A DNA stretch of 64,000 nucleotides from positions 124,001-188,000 of IMG/VR virus record IMGVR_UViG_3300025364_000003; one strand, given 5' to 3'. This document shows, in pieces, positions 40,924-50,126 of this stretch. The stretch is from a virus. The translations under genes were made by a program, and so were the position numbers. Position 1 is the stretch's first letter. The number at the start of each line of letters is the position of its first letter. The notes below the pieces were generated by a model. It was not told the origin of the DNA. It did not search any database and saw nothing but the letters and a program-made list of their open reading frames with translations.

Positions 40924-42894
40924 ATGACATCAAATTTTCCAATTTTATTAGATGATTTTCCAAATCCGTCAGGCAGTACATTTTTGTCTGCTACGGGTGC
41001 ATTGGGTCACGCTGCACAACATACCAATATGAATGATGCCATTGAGGCCATTCAAACACGTATTGGTGTAACGGGTTCAACGGTAAACACGAGTCTTGAC
41101 TATGAAGTTCACAATGTCGATCACGGTCATGATCATGATGGTATCAACTCAAGACCAATTGCTTTAGGCACCAGCGGTTCAGGTTGTACATTTGAAGATG
41201 GTTTGTTTGATTTTACAGTTTTCACACGAGCCGGTGAGGCAATTTGTAAAATAAACGAAATTCTAAAATCACTTGCGCCATCACCAGCACCCAATCTTGA
41301 TGATCTTGGAGTTGTGGATACGGGCACGGCTGGCATTTTATCGTTTGGCAATACCCAAGGGGTGTCTGGATATGCGAATGTAACTGGAACTGGTTCTTTG
41401 CCAGCTGTCGATATCAACGATTTATATTCCGTGTCTTCTTTTTCGGGTGATCTTAGACGTGGATTGTTCAACAATTCTACGACGATAAATGGAATTTTGA
41501 ATGATGACGTCGCCGCCGATCTTCCAAACTATCCTGGCAATGCTTTTGGAAACGCCGACCAAGGGATACTTCGGCTTGTTCTAAACGGAGCAACCTTGGT
41601 AACCATGAGTCTAACCTCTACTTCTTCATCCATAACATCCTCTACAGCCGATGGAAGTTTTTTAGCCGTCTCTTCATTGCAGACAGGAAGTTTTTCCAAT
41701 GGTGACCCTTTTACACTATTCAAACATAGAACAGGTGTGTGGTCAGTTGATCCTGGCGACCAAAGAAACGGATGGAATGTTGCTCGTGTTTTTCATGAAA
41801 TTGGTGGGACCTCTACCGAAACAAACAGGGTGGCCTGGGTTGTTGACGACAATCCTGCTGCTCCCACTGCACCGTCAGGTTCCTTACATACGTTGAACCT
41901 TACAGGGTTAAAATATCTCACAGGGGTAAAATACTTTACTGGTGGATCAGCTCTTTACAACACAGCTATTTCTGGAGCGTATAGAAATGCATACTCTTCA
42001 GGAAACGCTGTTACTTTTACCAATTCTACCAATATATCTTTTAGTTCACAACCTTTGTCTTCTATTGTTGTCGGTCTCGAAGATGAAAACAAAGTAGAGG
42101 TAATCACAAACAAGGCTGGCACAATCACAGCAGCCAAACTCTTACCAGGAACCATTACTGCGAGAGTTAACTGCACCAAGCCTATTGGTCCAAATCTCAC
42201 AAACGGGGGAGTTTCGAGCATAGGTGAAATATTCTTAAACAGTCAAGCTGCAAACAGCACCGTTTTAAGAGATAGATTTAGAGATGAAAATTTTAGACTT
42301 GAGGTTGCTGATTACGATCTTCAAGCAGATATTCCAGCTTCTGGTTGGGATAGCACCACCAATCGTTCTGGTTCTTCAGCTCTTCCGTTAGTCGTTTTCG
42401 ATGAGTGCTTAAGAGCACTTCCCGGTCTTCCGGACAGTGGCGGAGGGAATGGAGATTTCAGTGGGTTTGCCAATGGCCCATCGGCCAATGTGGACTATAG
42501 TGATTTCTCTGGTTCCCTAACATATTACCGTGAGTTTATAAACAACACTGGTGGTTCAAGATCAAATTTTGATTTACAAATAACTGGCTCTGGCACTTGG
42601 AGCACTGGAAGTGCAGTTTTGGGTGCTAATAATAGATTTTTGGTGGAGGTAAAATTACCAGAGAAAACAGGTTGGAACGTCTATACTCCGTTTCAAAAGG
42701 TTGGTGATCCGCAGATTCCAAATGATGGAGCAGGAATTTTAAATGGATCGTTTGATGAAACACTTCCTGCTGCAAACAAAGGAACGTTTGGCACCATATT
42801 TGTAGCGGACGGCAACTACATCGTTGTAAGAATAACCGCCAATGCACAGTGGTCTGGAGAAATCTGTGACATGAGATTGGTGTGGACGTCATAA
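40924..42894 (+). CDS. putative tail fibre/appendage protein, 656 aa
   Basis: Near the N-terminus 'HAAQHTNMNDAIEAIQTRIG' resembles the anchor helix of phage fibre proteins (H-x-x-x-(L/M)-N-D-A-I-x-x-x-Q), followed by 'NVDHGHDHDGINSRPI', an HxH-rich stretch. The body is Ser/Thr/Gly-rich and beta-like without clear long repeats. The C-terminus looks like a beta-sandwich tip. A virion role is well supported by composition and position in a fibre cluster; the exact part is unknown. Confidence 0.65.
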   Translation: MTSNFPILLDDFPNPSGSTFLSATGALGHAAQHTNMNDAIEAIQTRIGVTGSTVNTSLDYEVHNVDHGHDHDGINSRPIALGTSGSGCTFEDGLFDFTVFTRAGEAICKINEILKSLAPSPAPNLDDLGVVDTGTAGILSFGNTQGVSGYANVTGTGSLPAVDINDLYSVSSFSGDLRRGLFNNSTTINGILNDDVAADLPNYPGNAFGNADQGILRLVLNGATLVTMSLTSTSSSITSSTADGSFLAVSSLQTGSFSNGDPFTLFKHRTGVWSVDPGDQRNGWNVARVFHEIGGTSTETNRVAWVVDDNPAAPTAPSGSLHTLNLTGLKYLTGVKYFTGGSALYNTAISGAYRNAYSSGNAVTFTNSTNISFSSQPLSSIVVGLEDENKVEVITNKAGTITAAKLLPGTITARVNCTKPIGPNLTNGGVSSIGEIFLNSQAANSTVLRDRFRDENFRLEVADYDLQADIPASGWDSTTNRSGSSALPLVVFDECLRALPGLPDSGGGNGDFSGFANGPSANVDYSDFSGSLTYYREFINNTGGSRSNFDLQITGSGTWSTGSAVLGANNRFLVEVKLPEKTGWNVYTPFQKVGDPQIPNDGAGILNGSFDETLPAANKGTFGTIFVADGNYIVVRITANAQWSGEICDMRLVWTS

Positions 42895-42910
42895 AAGGTA
42901 AGGTATCTAA

Positions 42911-43975
42911 ATGTCTCTAAACCAGGCACTGATTGCTTTCAAGAAGCTCTTCAATAGGCCACATACGTCCAATGATAAACAATTGCTGGCTAACGAAGGT
43001 TATTTTGTAGGCTTTCAACAAGACACTTCTACCATTTTTGCAGAGCGACCTCCGGCAAACCCGCCGGGTAGTCCTTTCCAAGTAAACACAGGTTCGTTTT
43101 ATGCTAATGATGGCACCACTGAAAAGGTTAGACTAACTTTAGAATTTGTTTCGGGAACTGACACTTCTAATGGTAGACACGGTTTCCAGGCAAAATTACC
43201 TTCCGACTATGAAACCAGTTCTTCCAATCCAAAAGCTGGAACCGGTTTTTTTGTTAATAATCAAGTTCTACAGTTCACAACCGGTTCTGTGCAAATTGTT
43301 ACAGAATTTGTTGGTGGTTCAGGGTACCAGGCACTTCTACGAAATAAAAATTTGCAACAAATTCCGTTGCTTGATCCCAGAGAATGGATTCTTTATGAGT
43401 TTGGTGGTTTAATTTATCAAGAAACGCCGCCAGCCGTTGGTCCGACAAATGAAAACCCAGGGTTTTTAGATTGTTGGATTTATATCGGCGACATGGCTTC
43501 AGATGTAACCAGTTCGGTTTCTGCATCTGGAATTACAACTAGAATTAATGGCACGAACCTCACTACCAATACGCAAGTTATTAATATAAGCGGCTCAATT
43601 GTTTCTGCATCGGTCACAGGCGGAACTGATGTAACTTATGCTTTTGATGCTCTAAAAGCTGATGACAGAGTTCACATACTTTTGTCTGACGGTGGACCTT
43701 TTGAAAAGTATCTTTCCGGTTCCTTCAGGGAGGCAATTTATATTAATAAAATTTTCCCTTCAGCTTCTGTTTGGTATGAGGATAGCTCTAAAACAAAAAA
43801 AATTGTTGAGAAGATTTGGTCATATAATTCAAACAAAACTGTGAATACGATAGTCAGGAACGTATATGCTACTGATGGTACAACAATTCTAACAACCGCT
43901 ACCGACGCAATTACCTATGGCAGTGGCTCTGTTCCACCTATTGCAGAAGTAAGTCGCATAAGAAATATTACATAG
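42911..43975 (+). CDS. putative appendage protein, 354 aa
   Basis: Begins MSLNQALIAFKKLFNRPHTS, then a beta-rich region with many Gly, Ser and Thr and a C-terminal 120 residues more typical of a globular domain (ADDRVHILLSDGGPFEKYLS). AAGGTAAGG precedes the ATG. It lies between two fibre-like genes, and I infer a virion component. No family recognised. Confidence 0.6.
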   Translation: MSLNQALIAFKKLFNRPHTSNDKQLLANEGYFVGFQQDTSTIFAERPPANPPGSPFQVNTGSFYANDGTTEKVRLTLEFVSGTDTSNGRHGFQAKLPSDYETSSSNPKAGTGFFVNNQVLQFTTGSVQIVTEFVGGSGYQALLRNKNLQQIPLLDPREWILYEFGGLIYQETPPAVGPTNENPGFLDCWIYIGDMASDVTSSVSASGITTRINGTNLTTNTQVINISGSIVSASVTGGTDVTYAFDALKADDRVHILLSDGGPFEKYLSGSFREAIYINKIFPSASVWYEDSSKTKKIVEKIWSYNSNKTVNTIVRNVYATDGTTILTTATDAITYGSGSVPPIAEVSRIRNIT

Positions 43976-44013
43976 AACAATATACTTAAGACCAACGCAG
44001 TAAAGGTAAAAAC

Positions 44014-44871
44014 ATGAGTCTAGAATCACCATTTTCAGTTTTGTTTGATTCCGAAGGAACAGAGCTTGCGGTAACCGCAAGTCAGTCTGGTTCATTCTTG
44101 GACGGCACACAGCCAGGATTTTTGGTTATGGGTTCTGGTTCCAATGGAGCACAGTTCCTCAGACTGGCAAGCGATGGTGCTCTTTTTATTACTGGTCAAG
44201 TAACTGACACAGTCGATATTACAGGTGCGTTGCTTATTACAGGTGCAGTTGCACAGGGCGACGCCGGCTCTATACCTGAATCGTGGTACGTTAGAATCAC
44301 TGACGGCACTCAGGTTATTGGCGATAGTTTTTCTACTCCGATTTTTGTTACCGGATCTGTTCTTGCTGAATTGGATGGAGCTACTTTTGACGGAGGCGCT
44401 CTTCTTGTTACTGGTAATCTTGCACTGGATCCAAATTCTGTCGTTGTTGTTTCTGGTAACAACTATGATGCAGATGGCAATCTTCTTGTTGCTCTTTCAG
44501 GCGTTGCAGTTTTCAATGAACATCTACAGGTCACAGGTACTGTAAATGTCGTAGAACCTGTAACAGTTACCGGCTCCGTTTCCACAACACCTGTAAAGTG
44601 TCCCAACACGACAGTTACAGGATTTGATGCTAATACTACATCAGTTACAGTTCTTGCAACAAATACTGCCCGCTGTGGTGCAACATTCTTCATGGATGGA
44701 AACTCTCGGGCATTTATCAAGCTCGGCACAGGCGCCTCTACAACCGATTTCTCGATTCTGCTAAGAAATAATGGTTATTTTGAACTTCCAGCGAGTTACA
44801 CCGGAGAAGTTTCAGCAGTTTTCAACAATAACGCAAACAACACATTGAGGATTACAGAAATCACAGAATGA
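44014..44871 (+). CDS. fibre-like protein sharing the N-terminal anchor module
   Basis: Residues 1-60 (SPFSVLFDSEGTELAVTASQ... GAQFLRLASDGALFITG) are homologous to the 66-residue protein at 8328 and the first 65 residues of the 903-residue fibre at 8536. The middle has several beta strands ending in (I/V)-TG, and the C-terminus (FDANTTSVTVLATNTARCGA) looks like a globular tip. The shared module probably docks to the same virion site, giving the phage at least two alternative appendages at one position. Confidence 0.75.
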   Translation: MSLESPFSVLFDSEGTELAVTASQSGSFLDGTQPGFLVMGSGSNGAQFLRLASDGALFITGQVTDTVDITGALLITGAVAQGDAGSIPESWYVRITDGTQVIGDSFSTPIFVTGSVLAELDGATFDGGALLVTGNLALDPNSVVVVSGNNYDADGNLLVALSGVAVFNEHLQVTGTVNVVEPVTVTGSVSTTPVKCPNTTVTGFDANTTSVTVLATNTARCGATFFMDGNSRAFIKLGTGASTTDFSILLRNNGYFELPASYTGEVSAVFNNNANNTLRITEITE

Positions 44872-44891
44872 TAGCACTATAAGTTTGAAAC

Positions 44892-44919
44892 AAAAAGCCA
44901 CGTCTAACGTGGCTTTTTT
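44892..44919. terminator. bidirectional Rho-independent terminator
   Basis: A perfect 12-bp stem (AAAAAGCCACGT / ACGTGGCTTTTT) with a CTA loop lies between the fibre gene (+) and the convergent HAD-like gene (-), whose stop codon touches its end. Confidence 0.92.
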
Positions 44920-45517
44920 ATTTAACTAATTCAATTTCTATTTGAACCTCTGGAAATTCTTCCACAAGTTTTTCCGCAGCTTGTACATTAAACAGATTGT
45001 CATCGAAGAATCGTAGAATTTTTATATTTCCTTGTTGAAGCTTACCCCTCAGATATGCTTGTTTTCTTGCAGCGTTTAGCTCACCAACATCACCCGTAGG
45101 CGTGAAATCTCCAACTGCTACAACTTCAACGTCCGGCATTCCTTGTTGGGATATGAATTCAATAATTTCATTGGCCGCTGGTCGTGCAGTACAAATAGAA
45201 ACCCCGTAAGGTCCTAGACGCTTGTAGTCGGCTTTCATTCGATCAAAATGAGGTAAAGTAACAGGATTTAAAATAACTCCAAAGTCTGATAAATCAAATT
45301 CTTCATCATCCTTAAGATGATATTCATGAAATTCGTGCGGCGATAGTTCTCTTGTTTTACCAGTTGTCTTATTTATTAAGTGAACAGTGCCTTCTGTACT
45401 GCAAAGTGTATCGTCAAAATCATAAACATTTAGCTCATTTGGTGCGTTATCAAATATTTCTCTCAATATTTTACTTGCATATTCTTTGATCAATATTTCT
45501 AATCTGGGCTTTGACAT
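44918..45517 (-). CDS. tagged HAD-fold hydrolase-like protein
   Basis: A 199-residue protein. Residues 4-24 are a variant of the shared tag (LEILIKEYASKILREIFD, with L-R-E). The HAD core follows: 'LNVYDFDDTLCST' (motif I, D-x-D-x-T), 'GVSICTARP' (motif II, Thr), and 'ILRFFDDNLFNV' (motif IV, two Asp). A conserved Lys is less clear ('ARKQAYLRGK'). The pattern resembles phage HADs similar to polynucleotide phosphatase/RNA repair proteins. Substrate unknown. If the tag means packaging, it is an ejected phosphatase. Confidence 0.75.
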   Translation of the reverse strand: MSKPRLEILIKEYASKILREIFDNAPNELNVYDFDDTLCSTEGTVHLINKTTGKTRELSPHEFHEYHLKDDEEFDLSDFGVILNPVTLPHFDRMKADYKRLGPYGVSICTARPAANEIIEFISQQGMPDVEVVAVGDFTPTGDVGELNAARKQAYLRGKLQQGNIKILRFFDDNLFNVQAAEKLVEEFPEVQIEIELVK

Positions 45518-45544
45518 ATTTTCATCCTAATTATCTCTGATGCT

Positions 45545-46828
45545 ATGTCCACTTTCACAACAATAATCAGACCAACACCTTTCGGCTTTTACGACTCAGA
45601 TCCAATTTATCAATTGGATGCTGATAAAATCATTTTTTATGTGCTGAGGAAACTGGGTGAGGATGTTCTTTCGGTTGAGCTCACCAAGAAGATGATATGG
45701 GCTTGTTTCGAGGAGGCCACATTAGCTTTTAACGCTCACATTATAGAATACCAAGCTAAGTCAAATCTTTCAAGTCTATTAGGACAAGCCACAGGTTCTG
45801 TTGATCCTAATAATCCTACAAATAACACAGCAGAACTAAACATCAACCTTACGGACAATTACGTTCGTCCAAATCTTGATTTCCTTGTTCGCCAAGCGGA
45901 GCCATACGCCGCTGAAATAGGCTATGGACAATCTTTAGATACTTTCAGCGGGTCTATCGATCTTCAAACTGGCAGACAAGACTATGATCTTTATACGGAA
46001 TTAAAAAGCACCGCTGGGACACCACTTCTTCAGCTTATGCCAACAGGTTCTCGTGGAAGAATGAAAGTAGTCGAAGTTTTCCATTTTGGTCCTATCCAGT
46101 TTGTATATAACTCCAATCTTGCTTCCAATTTCATTGCTTCTGGACTTCCGGTGGAGTCCTATGTTCCAGATACACGTTTTTATGTTCTTCCCTTGTTTGA
46201 AGATATTCTCAGAGCAGGCATGCTTGAAACAGCTCAGAGAGTTAGACGTTCTCACTATCGTTACAGAATTGATGGTAGAAATCTCAGAATCTTCCCAGCA
46301 CCAAGTCACCTCATACCCGGATTTAGCGATAAGCTTTGGGTCCGTGTAGCATTTCCTCCATCAGTAGCGCCAGGCATTGTTCCCGGAGGCGGTGTTTCAA
46401 GTTCAATAGGTGGTGACGTAAACGGTGAACTATTGCCTCCGCTTCCTGATGATACACTTTTTGGCGTTTCTCACCCAGCTAACGTACCATTTGGATTGAT
46501 CAAATATCGTTCTCTAAACCCTTGGGCCAAACATTGGATTTTCCAATACACTCTTGCTCTTTGCAAAGAGTTACTTGGCTTGATCAGAGACAAATTCAAA
46601 AACTTCCCTATCCCAAATGCCGAACTTACTTTGAATGGTGCCGATCTCATTCAGCAAGCACGTGAGGACAAACAAAACCTCCTTACTGGTGATGGTGGGT
46701 TGCTAAGTGTTCTCGACGGTCTCACCTATGACAAGTTGGCTGAAATGAAAGCAAACACAGCAGAATTTGAAATGAAACAATTGCAAATGTTACCATTTCC
46801 GCCCAAATATGTTATTAGCTTCGGGTAG
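45545..46828 (+). CDS. neck protein, T4 gp13-like
   Basis: A 427-residue protein. The C-terminal region 'KYRSLNPWAKHWIFQYTLAL' then 'CKELLGLIRDKF' and 'IPNAELTLNGADLIQQARED' resembles gp13-type neck proteins of T4-like phages as I remember them. The N-terminal half (FGFYDSDPIYQLDADKIIFY) is longer than T4 gp13 (309 residues). In T4, gp13 joins the portal and the tail connector after DNA packaging. The order with the gp14-like, gp4-like and gp15-like genes downstream supports the call. Confidence 0.7.
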   Translation: MSTFTTIIRPTPFGFYDSDPIYQLDADKIIFYVLRKLGEDVLSVELTKKMIWACFEEATLAFNAHIIEYQAKSNLSSLLGQATGSVDPNNPTNNTAELNINLTDNYVRPNLDFLVRQAEPYAAEIGYGQSLDTFSGSIDLQTGRQDYDLYTELKSTAGTPLLQLMPTGSRGRMKVVEVFHFGPIQFVYNSNLASNFIASGLPVESYVPDTRFYVLPLFEDILRAGMLETAQRVRRSHYRYRIDGRNLRIFPAPSHLIPGFSDKLWVRVAFPPSVAPGIVPGGGVSSSIGGDVNGELLPPLPDDTLFGVSHPANVPFGLIKYRSLNPWAKHWIFQYTLALCKELLGLIRDKFKNFPIPNAELTLNGADLIQQAREDKQNLLTGDGGLLSVLDGLTYDKLAEMKANTAEFEMKQLQMLPFPPKYVISFG

Positions 46829-46939
46829 GGGACAAACGTATCCTTTCATATAACCTATGAGTGCAAAGCTCAAAAATATAAAGGGTTACAAAGTTGATTT
46901 GGAAGGCAAGAATTAATTTCTTGCATTGGGTTAGTAGCT

Positions 46940-46947
46940 CTACTTAT
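46940..46947 (+). promoter_or_regulatory. CTACTTAT junction motif
   Basis: Lies in the 154-base gap between the gp13-like gene and the tagged gene at 46983, 35 bases before the start. One of the CTAYTTA set. Confidence 0.35.
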
Positions 46948-46982
46948 CAGTAGTTTATTATGATTAATGTTTGGATTAATAA

Positions 46983-47444
46983 ATGAAAATTTCCAAGAAA
47001 CAAATAAGAACCTTGGTTCGTGAAGCAGTACGAGTGCAGCTTGATGAAATTTATGGCATTTCACAGTATGAACGTATGCTTGAGCTAAAACATCAATATG
47101 AAGACGACATTAAAGTTCTTGATAAGATTGGTCCCGAATTATATCAAAAGATCATTGATTTTAGAGAACAGGCAAGTGATTTCAATGAATTCAAAAGGCT
47201 TGTGAGGGGCATGCCCGTTCACATGGCAAAGAAGTTTTGGGATCGCCAAATGGGCAAAGTTTCAACAGAGCGACTTGTGGAACTGCGTGATGAATGGGAA
47301 GAACTTAAAGATCGTTTCAAAGAGATAGATGCAACAACAGAAGCTGACCGAGCTTATGGACGCAAGCGAACAAAAATTATTGATACAGAAACTGGTGAGG
47401 TCATTGGGACCGAAACGGACAAACGAGGCAGTCTGGGTTCCTGA
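46983..47444 (+). CDS. tagged helical protein, 153 aa
   Basis: Begins MKISKKQIRTLVREAVRVQL with D-E following (L-D-E), one of the best copies of the shared tag. The remainder is a long helical protein (ERMLELKHQYEDDIKVLDKI, TERLVELRDEWEELKDRFKE) ending in a basic, Gly-containing tail. It is placed inside the neck gene block, so it is presumably made late and packaged. Function unknown. Confidence 0.8.
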   Translation: MKISKKQIRTLVREAVRVQLDEIYGISQYERMLELKHQYEDDIKVLDKIGPELYQKIIDFREQASDFNEFKRLVRGMPVHMAKKFWDRQMGKVSTERLVELRDEWEELKDRFKEIDATTEADRAYGRKRTKIIDTETGEVIGTETDKRGSLGS

Positions 47445-47453
47445 GGAGTTTCA

Positions 47454-47765
47454 ATGAATGCTCAGCTCGAAAAGCTTATTTGCGATATTCTAATTTTAGA
47501 ATTTGCAGATCATATAAATGAAATAAAAGCAACAATCAACAGCGAACCTCCCACGTTTGAGCGTTGGTTGCAACATGTCGGCGGACTTGATTTTCTCGAA
47601 GATGAATTTCATGAATTTCGCAATGTAGATGAATTGGAAGACTCGGAAGCATATGAAGACGCTTTAAGATTTGCCGAGGAGGAGTATGAACATCTTTTTG
47701 ATAAATTTATCAACTTCTCCAATCCAGAAACACTATACCGTTGCATTAGTGCTCCAACCATATAG
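47454..47765 (+). CDS. hypothetical acidic protein, 103 aa
   Basis: Starts MNAQLEKLICDILILEFADH, vaguely like a degenerate tag, followed by an acidic helical protein (DEFHEFRNVDELEDSEAYED). It follows the tagged gene by nine bases. Not recognised. Confidence 0.6.
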   Translation: MNAQLEKLICDILILEFADHINEIKATINSEPPTFERWLQHVGGLDFLEDEFHEFRNVDELEDSEAYEDALRFAEEEYEHLFDKFINFSNPETLYRCISAPTI

Positions 47766-47774
47766 GATATAAAT

Positions 47775-48041
47775 TTGTCAAAATTAGGAGAGTATTGGTC
47801 AGTTTTTCCTTCGCATCAAAGTTGTTATCTTAGTAAAAATAAAAAGCACCCAAAATGGGTGGTAGCTGCAAATGTTCCATTGAATGGGATAAATTGGTAT
47901 GAAACCATGACAGCTAACATGGGAACATTTGCCGCCGAACAGGAAGTGACTTTATACAAGCATGCAGAAGTAGAGGTGCTTTACATCCTTGACAATAATG
48001 GCAAAAAACATAAGCCAAAACAAAAAATTGGAATAATCTAA
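47775..48041 (+). CDS. hypothetical protein, 88 aa (TTG start)
   Basis: Starts at TTG after TAGGATATAAAT and ends with TAA overlapping the next ATG (TAATG). The product (MSKLGEYWSVFPSHQSCYLS...) has beta-like features and a Trp-rich first half. Too little to assign. Confidence 0.55.
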   Translation: MSKLGEYWSVFPSHQSCYLSKNKKHPKWVVAANVPLNGINWYETMTANMGTFAAEQEVTLYKHAEVEVLYILDNNGKKHKPKQKIGII

Positions 48042-48442
48042 TGACCTACCACAGCAAAAAGCATATTCAACAAATTATTGAAAGTGTTTTAGAAGAACAG
48101 TGGGGAGCAATTACATCCAATAGAATTTATGGACGACAAAGGAATGGCGGGAATGTTAATCCACCAGAATGGAATGACAGTACGCCCAAGGTTGTTGAAT
48201 ACAGAAACAAACTTCGAGACTTAGAACCAGTCATTCGTCAAAGTCAACAGTACAAACAATTTCTTGAAGATTTAGGCCACACCAACCCAAATGATCAATC
48301 TTCATTGTTTGGCATGTATGAGAACTTCTTGAGATATTTTGCTATTGATAAGCACGTCTTTCAAGATGGCGATAATGATGATTGGACAGCGGCAAAAGCT
48401 GTAGCCGAGTATTTCAAATATCATCCTGACCGTCTGAGTTGA
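48041..48442 (+). CDS. tagged protein, 133 aa
   Basis: Begins with the shared tag in the form HIQQIIESVLEEQWG (L-E-E ending). The mature portion is helical (PKVVEYRNKLRDLEPVIRQS; FGMYENFLRYFAIDK). It is coupled to the preceding gene by TAATG and converges on a minus-strand gene with a 29-base overlap. Function unknown. Confidence 0.75.
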   Translation: MTYHSKKHIQQIIESVLEEQWGAITSNRIYGRQRNGGNVNPPEWNDSTPKVVEYRNKLRDLEPVIRQSQQYKQFLEDLGHTNPNDQSSLFGMYENFLRYFAIDKHVFQDGDNDDWTAAKAVAEYFKYHPDRLS

Positions 48443-48854
48443 CTGGAATTAGTTTCCAATCAATTTTCATTGGACAGAACACTATTCTTTTATACACCTT
48501 GTCACTGACAAGCAAAGTAATAAAATCCTTTTGATCAAATTCGGTAGACGCATCCTCAAGAAACATAACTGGTTTGTCAAAAGAGTGAACTTCGTACTCT
48601 TTAGAAAAGAAAGGTTTCTTTTTCACTTCTCTAAGGACCAGATAGTGCGCATTCCAATATGAATCCAGATCTTTTTTGGTATCTTTGTTGTTGGACGGAC
48701 GAATTACGTAGCCTTCGAATATGTCTGATGACACATCTTCTATTGACGTGCACTCTTTGGGGATAACCCAGTACAGTTTTCCCGGAATAAGATTGGGAAC
48801 ATCCAAACTTCGCTGCATCTCAGATAAAATGCTGTTGAGTGCATCAATGTTCAT
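48414..48854 (-). CDS. hypothetical protein, 146 aa
   Basis: Begins MNIDALNSILSEMQRSLDVP, then a likely beta-rich domain ('PGKLYWVIPKECTSIE', 'FEGYVIRPSNN', 'HYLVLREVKKKPFFSKEYEV'). A lone minus-strand gene inside the neck region, and so a candidate moron. Not recognised. Confidence 0.65.
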   Translation of the reverse strand: MNIDALNSILSEMQRSLDVPNLIPGKLYWVIPKECTSIEDVSSDIFEGYVIRPSNNKDTKKDLDSYWNAHYLVLREVKKKPFFSKEYEVHSFDKPVMFLEDASTEFDQKDFITLLVSDKVYKRIVFCPMKIDWKLIPVNSDGQDDI

Positions 48855-48905
48855 ATTCTAAATAACCTCTTGGCCTACCTAATTATTGCTGAGAGGTAGG
48901 TCACC

Positions 48906-49610
48906 ATCGCACGCTTATTCATTACGCCCCGTGAGCAGCAGCTAATCAACGACTGGACTAAAGAGTTCGTGAAAGACGTTGTTGGTCAGTACATTTGGTA
49001 CTATCCAATTTCAATTCTTAAATCGGACGTTCATCCGGTGTATGATGAAGCGATCGTTAAAATATTTGATAATCCCATCAAGATTGATGCTTTGGTCGAT
49101 CAACCAGACAGGGGGCAATCCATTGGCAAATGGACAGTGGAAAGCACAACTACTATTTCTGTTTACGTTCAAGTCAGAGATTTGATTGACAAGGGTTTTT
49201 CACCAGACATTGGTGATTATTTTGTTTATGGTGAAGATGTTTTTGAAATTAATGTCATTATGCAAATGGGTGATGCTTTTGGTCAGGCAGAATATGATGT
49301 ATATTGGAAAATAGATGGCAAACTTGCTCGCTCGGGACGATTTGATCTTCCACAATTTAAAAAGCTTCTTGAAGATAGGAAAGTGTTTGAAGAATCGCAA
49401 GTTCAGAAAAGATTTGAGCAACAGCGTGGACTCAAGGAAAACACTGAGGACGGAGCAACTGGTGATGTCCGTCAGGTTAGAGAACGACTTGCTGACGACA
49501 TGGCACCTATCGCTCTCAATGAAGGCCCGAGAACTGTAAATCCTGAAGATGAAGAAGATACCTCCGATACTACTGGTAAGAAGGCTTCATCTTCTTTTTA
49601 TAATGAATAG
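48906..49610 (+). CDS. neck protein, T4 gp14-like (apparent ATC start)
   Basis: The frame is open from 48900, after an in-frame TAG at 48897. It encodes IARLFITPREQQLINDWTKE and continues 'DVVGQYIWYYPIS', 'VHPVYDEAIVKIFDNPIKID' and 'GDYFVYGEDVFEINVIMQMG', patterns typical of T4-like gp14. Only non-standard codons are available before a GTG at 48969, which would remove the conserved 'FITPRE...' region. ATC at 48906 sits five bases after AGG within GAGAGGTAGG, so it is my preferred start (234 residues); a substitution from ATG is the alternative. gp14 assembles with gp13 at the neck. Confidence 0.7.
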   Translation: MARLFITPREQQLINDWTKEFVKDVVGQYIWYYPISILKSDVHPVYDEAIVKIFDNPIKIDALVDQPDRGQSIGKWTVESTTTISVYVQVRDLIDKGFSPDIGDYFVYGEDVFEINVIMQMGDAFGQAEYDVYWKIDGKLARSGRFDLPQFKKLLEDRKVFEESQVQKRFEQQRGLKENTEDGATGDVRQVRERLADDMAPIALNEGPRTVNPEDEEDTSDTTGKKASSSFYNE

Positions 49611-49634
49611 TGTTCATTCACTATAAATTAAATT

Positions 49635-50126
49635 ATGGCACAAAATTCTATAAAGAAGCCGTCTAAGCCTCGACGTCGAAGAAGCAAAAAGAAAAGCGGT
49701 GGGAGGGGTCACTACAAAACCGGTTATCACACTTCTCCTAAGTGTTCCAATGGCCCAGCAAAATATCGCTCTGGTTGGGAGAAAGTTGTTTGCGAAAGCT
49801 TGGATGCAGATCCGGATGTTGTAGAATATCAATACGAACCTTTTGAGATCAAATACGTTTCTAATCACAGAACTGGAAGAATAAGAATCTACATTCCTGA
49901 TTTCTTAATCACATACTCTTCCGGAGATAGAAAATTGGTTGAAGTTAAGAGAGAGAAGCATCTTGAACGACCAACAGTCAAAAAGAAAGCGTTGGTTGCA
50001 AGAGCTTATGCAAGCCGTAACGGTATGGAGTATCAGTTTTGGACAGAAAAGAAAATCAAGGAACTCCAGAAGATGCTAAAGAGTTCGAAGACCTCTTTGA
50101 CGAAAGCGAAGACGAACGAGAAATAG
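49635..50126 (+). CDS. head-completion nuclease, T4 gp4-like
   Basis: A 163-residue protein. After a basic N-terminus (KPSKPRRRRSKKKSGGRG), 'AKYRSGWEKVVCESLDADPD' and 'EYQYEPFEIKY' match gp4's (Y)RS-x-W-E and following strand. 'YIPDFLITY' and 'KLVEVKREK' give the P-D-(x)n-E-x-K nuclease signature. In T4, gp4 trims or completes the packaged DNA end before neck joining. Its position next to the gp13/gp14-like genes fits. Confidence 0.85.
   Translation: MAQNSIKKPSKPRRRRSKKKSGGRGHYKTGYHTSPKCSNGPAKYRSGWEKVVCESLDADPDVVEYQYEPFEIKYVSNHRTGRIRIYIPDFLITYSSGDRKLVEVKREKHLERPTVKKKALVARAYASRNGMEYQFWTEKKIKELQKMLKSSKTSLTKAKTNEK

Noticed and set aside
46858-46917. 19-codon ORF MSAKLKNIKGYKVDLEGKN in the gap after the gp13-like gene
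   Set aside because: Very short, weak ribosome binding site and no coupling to the next gene; not enough to claim a gene.
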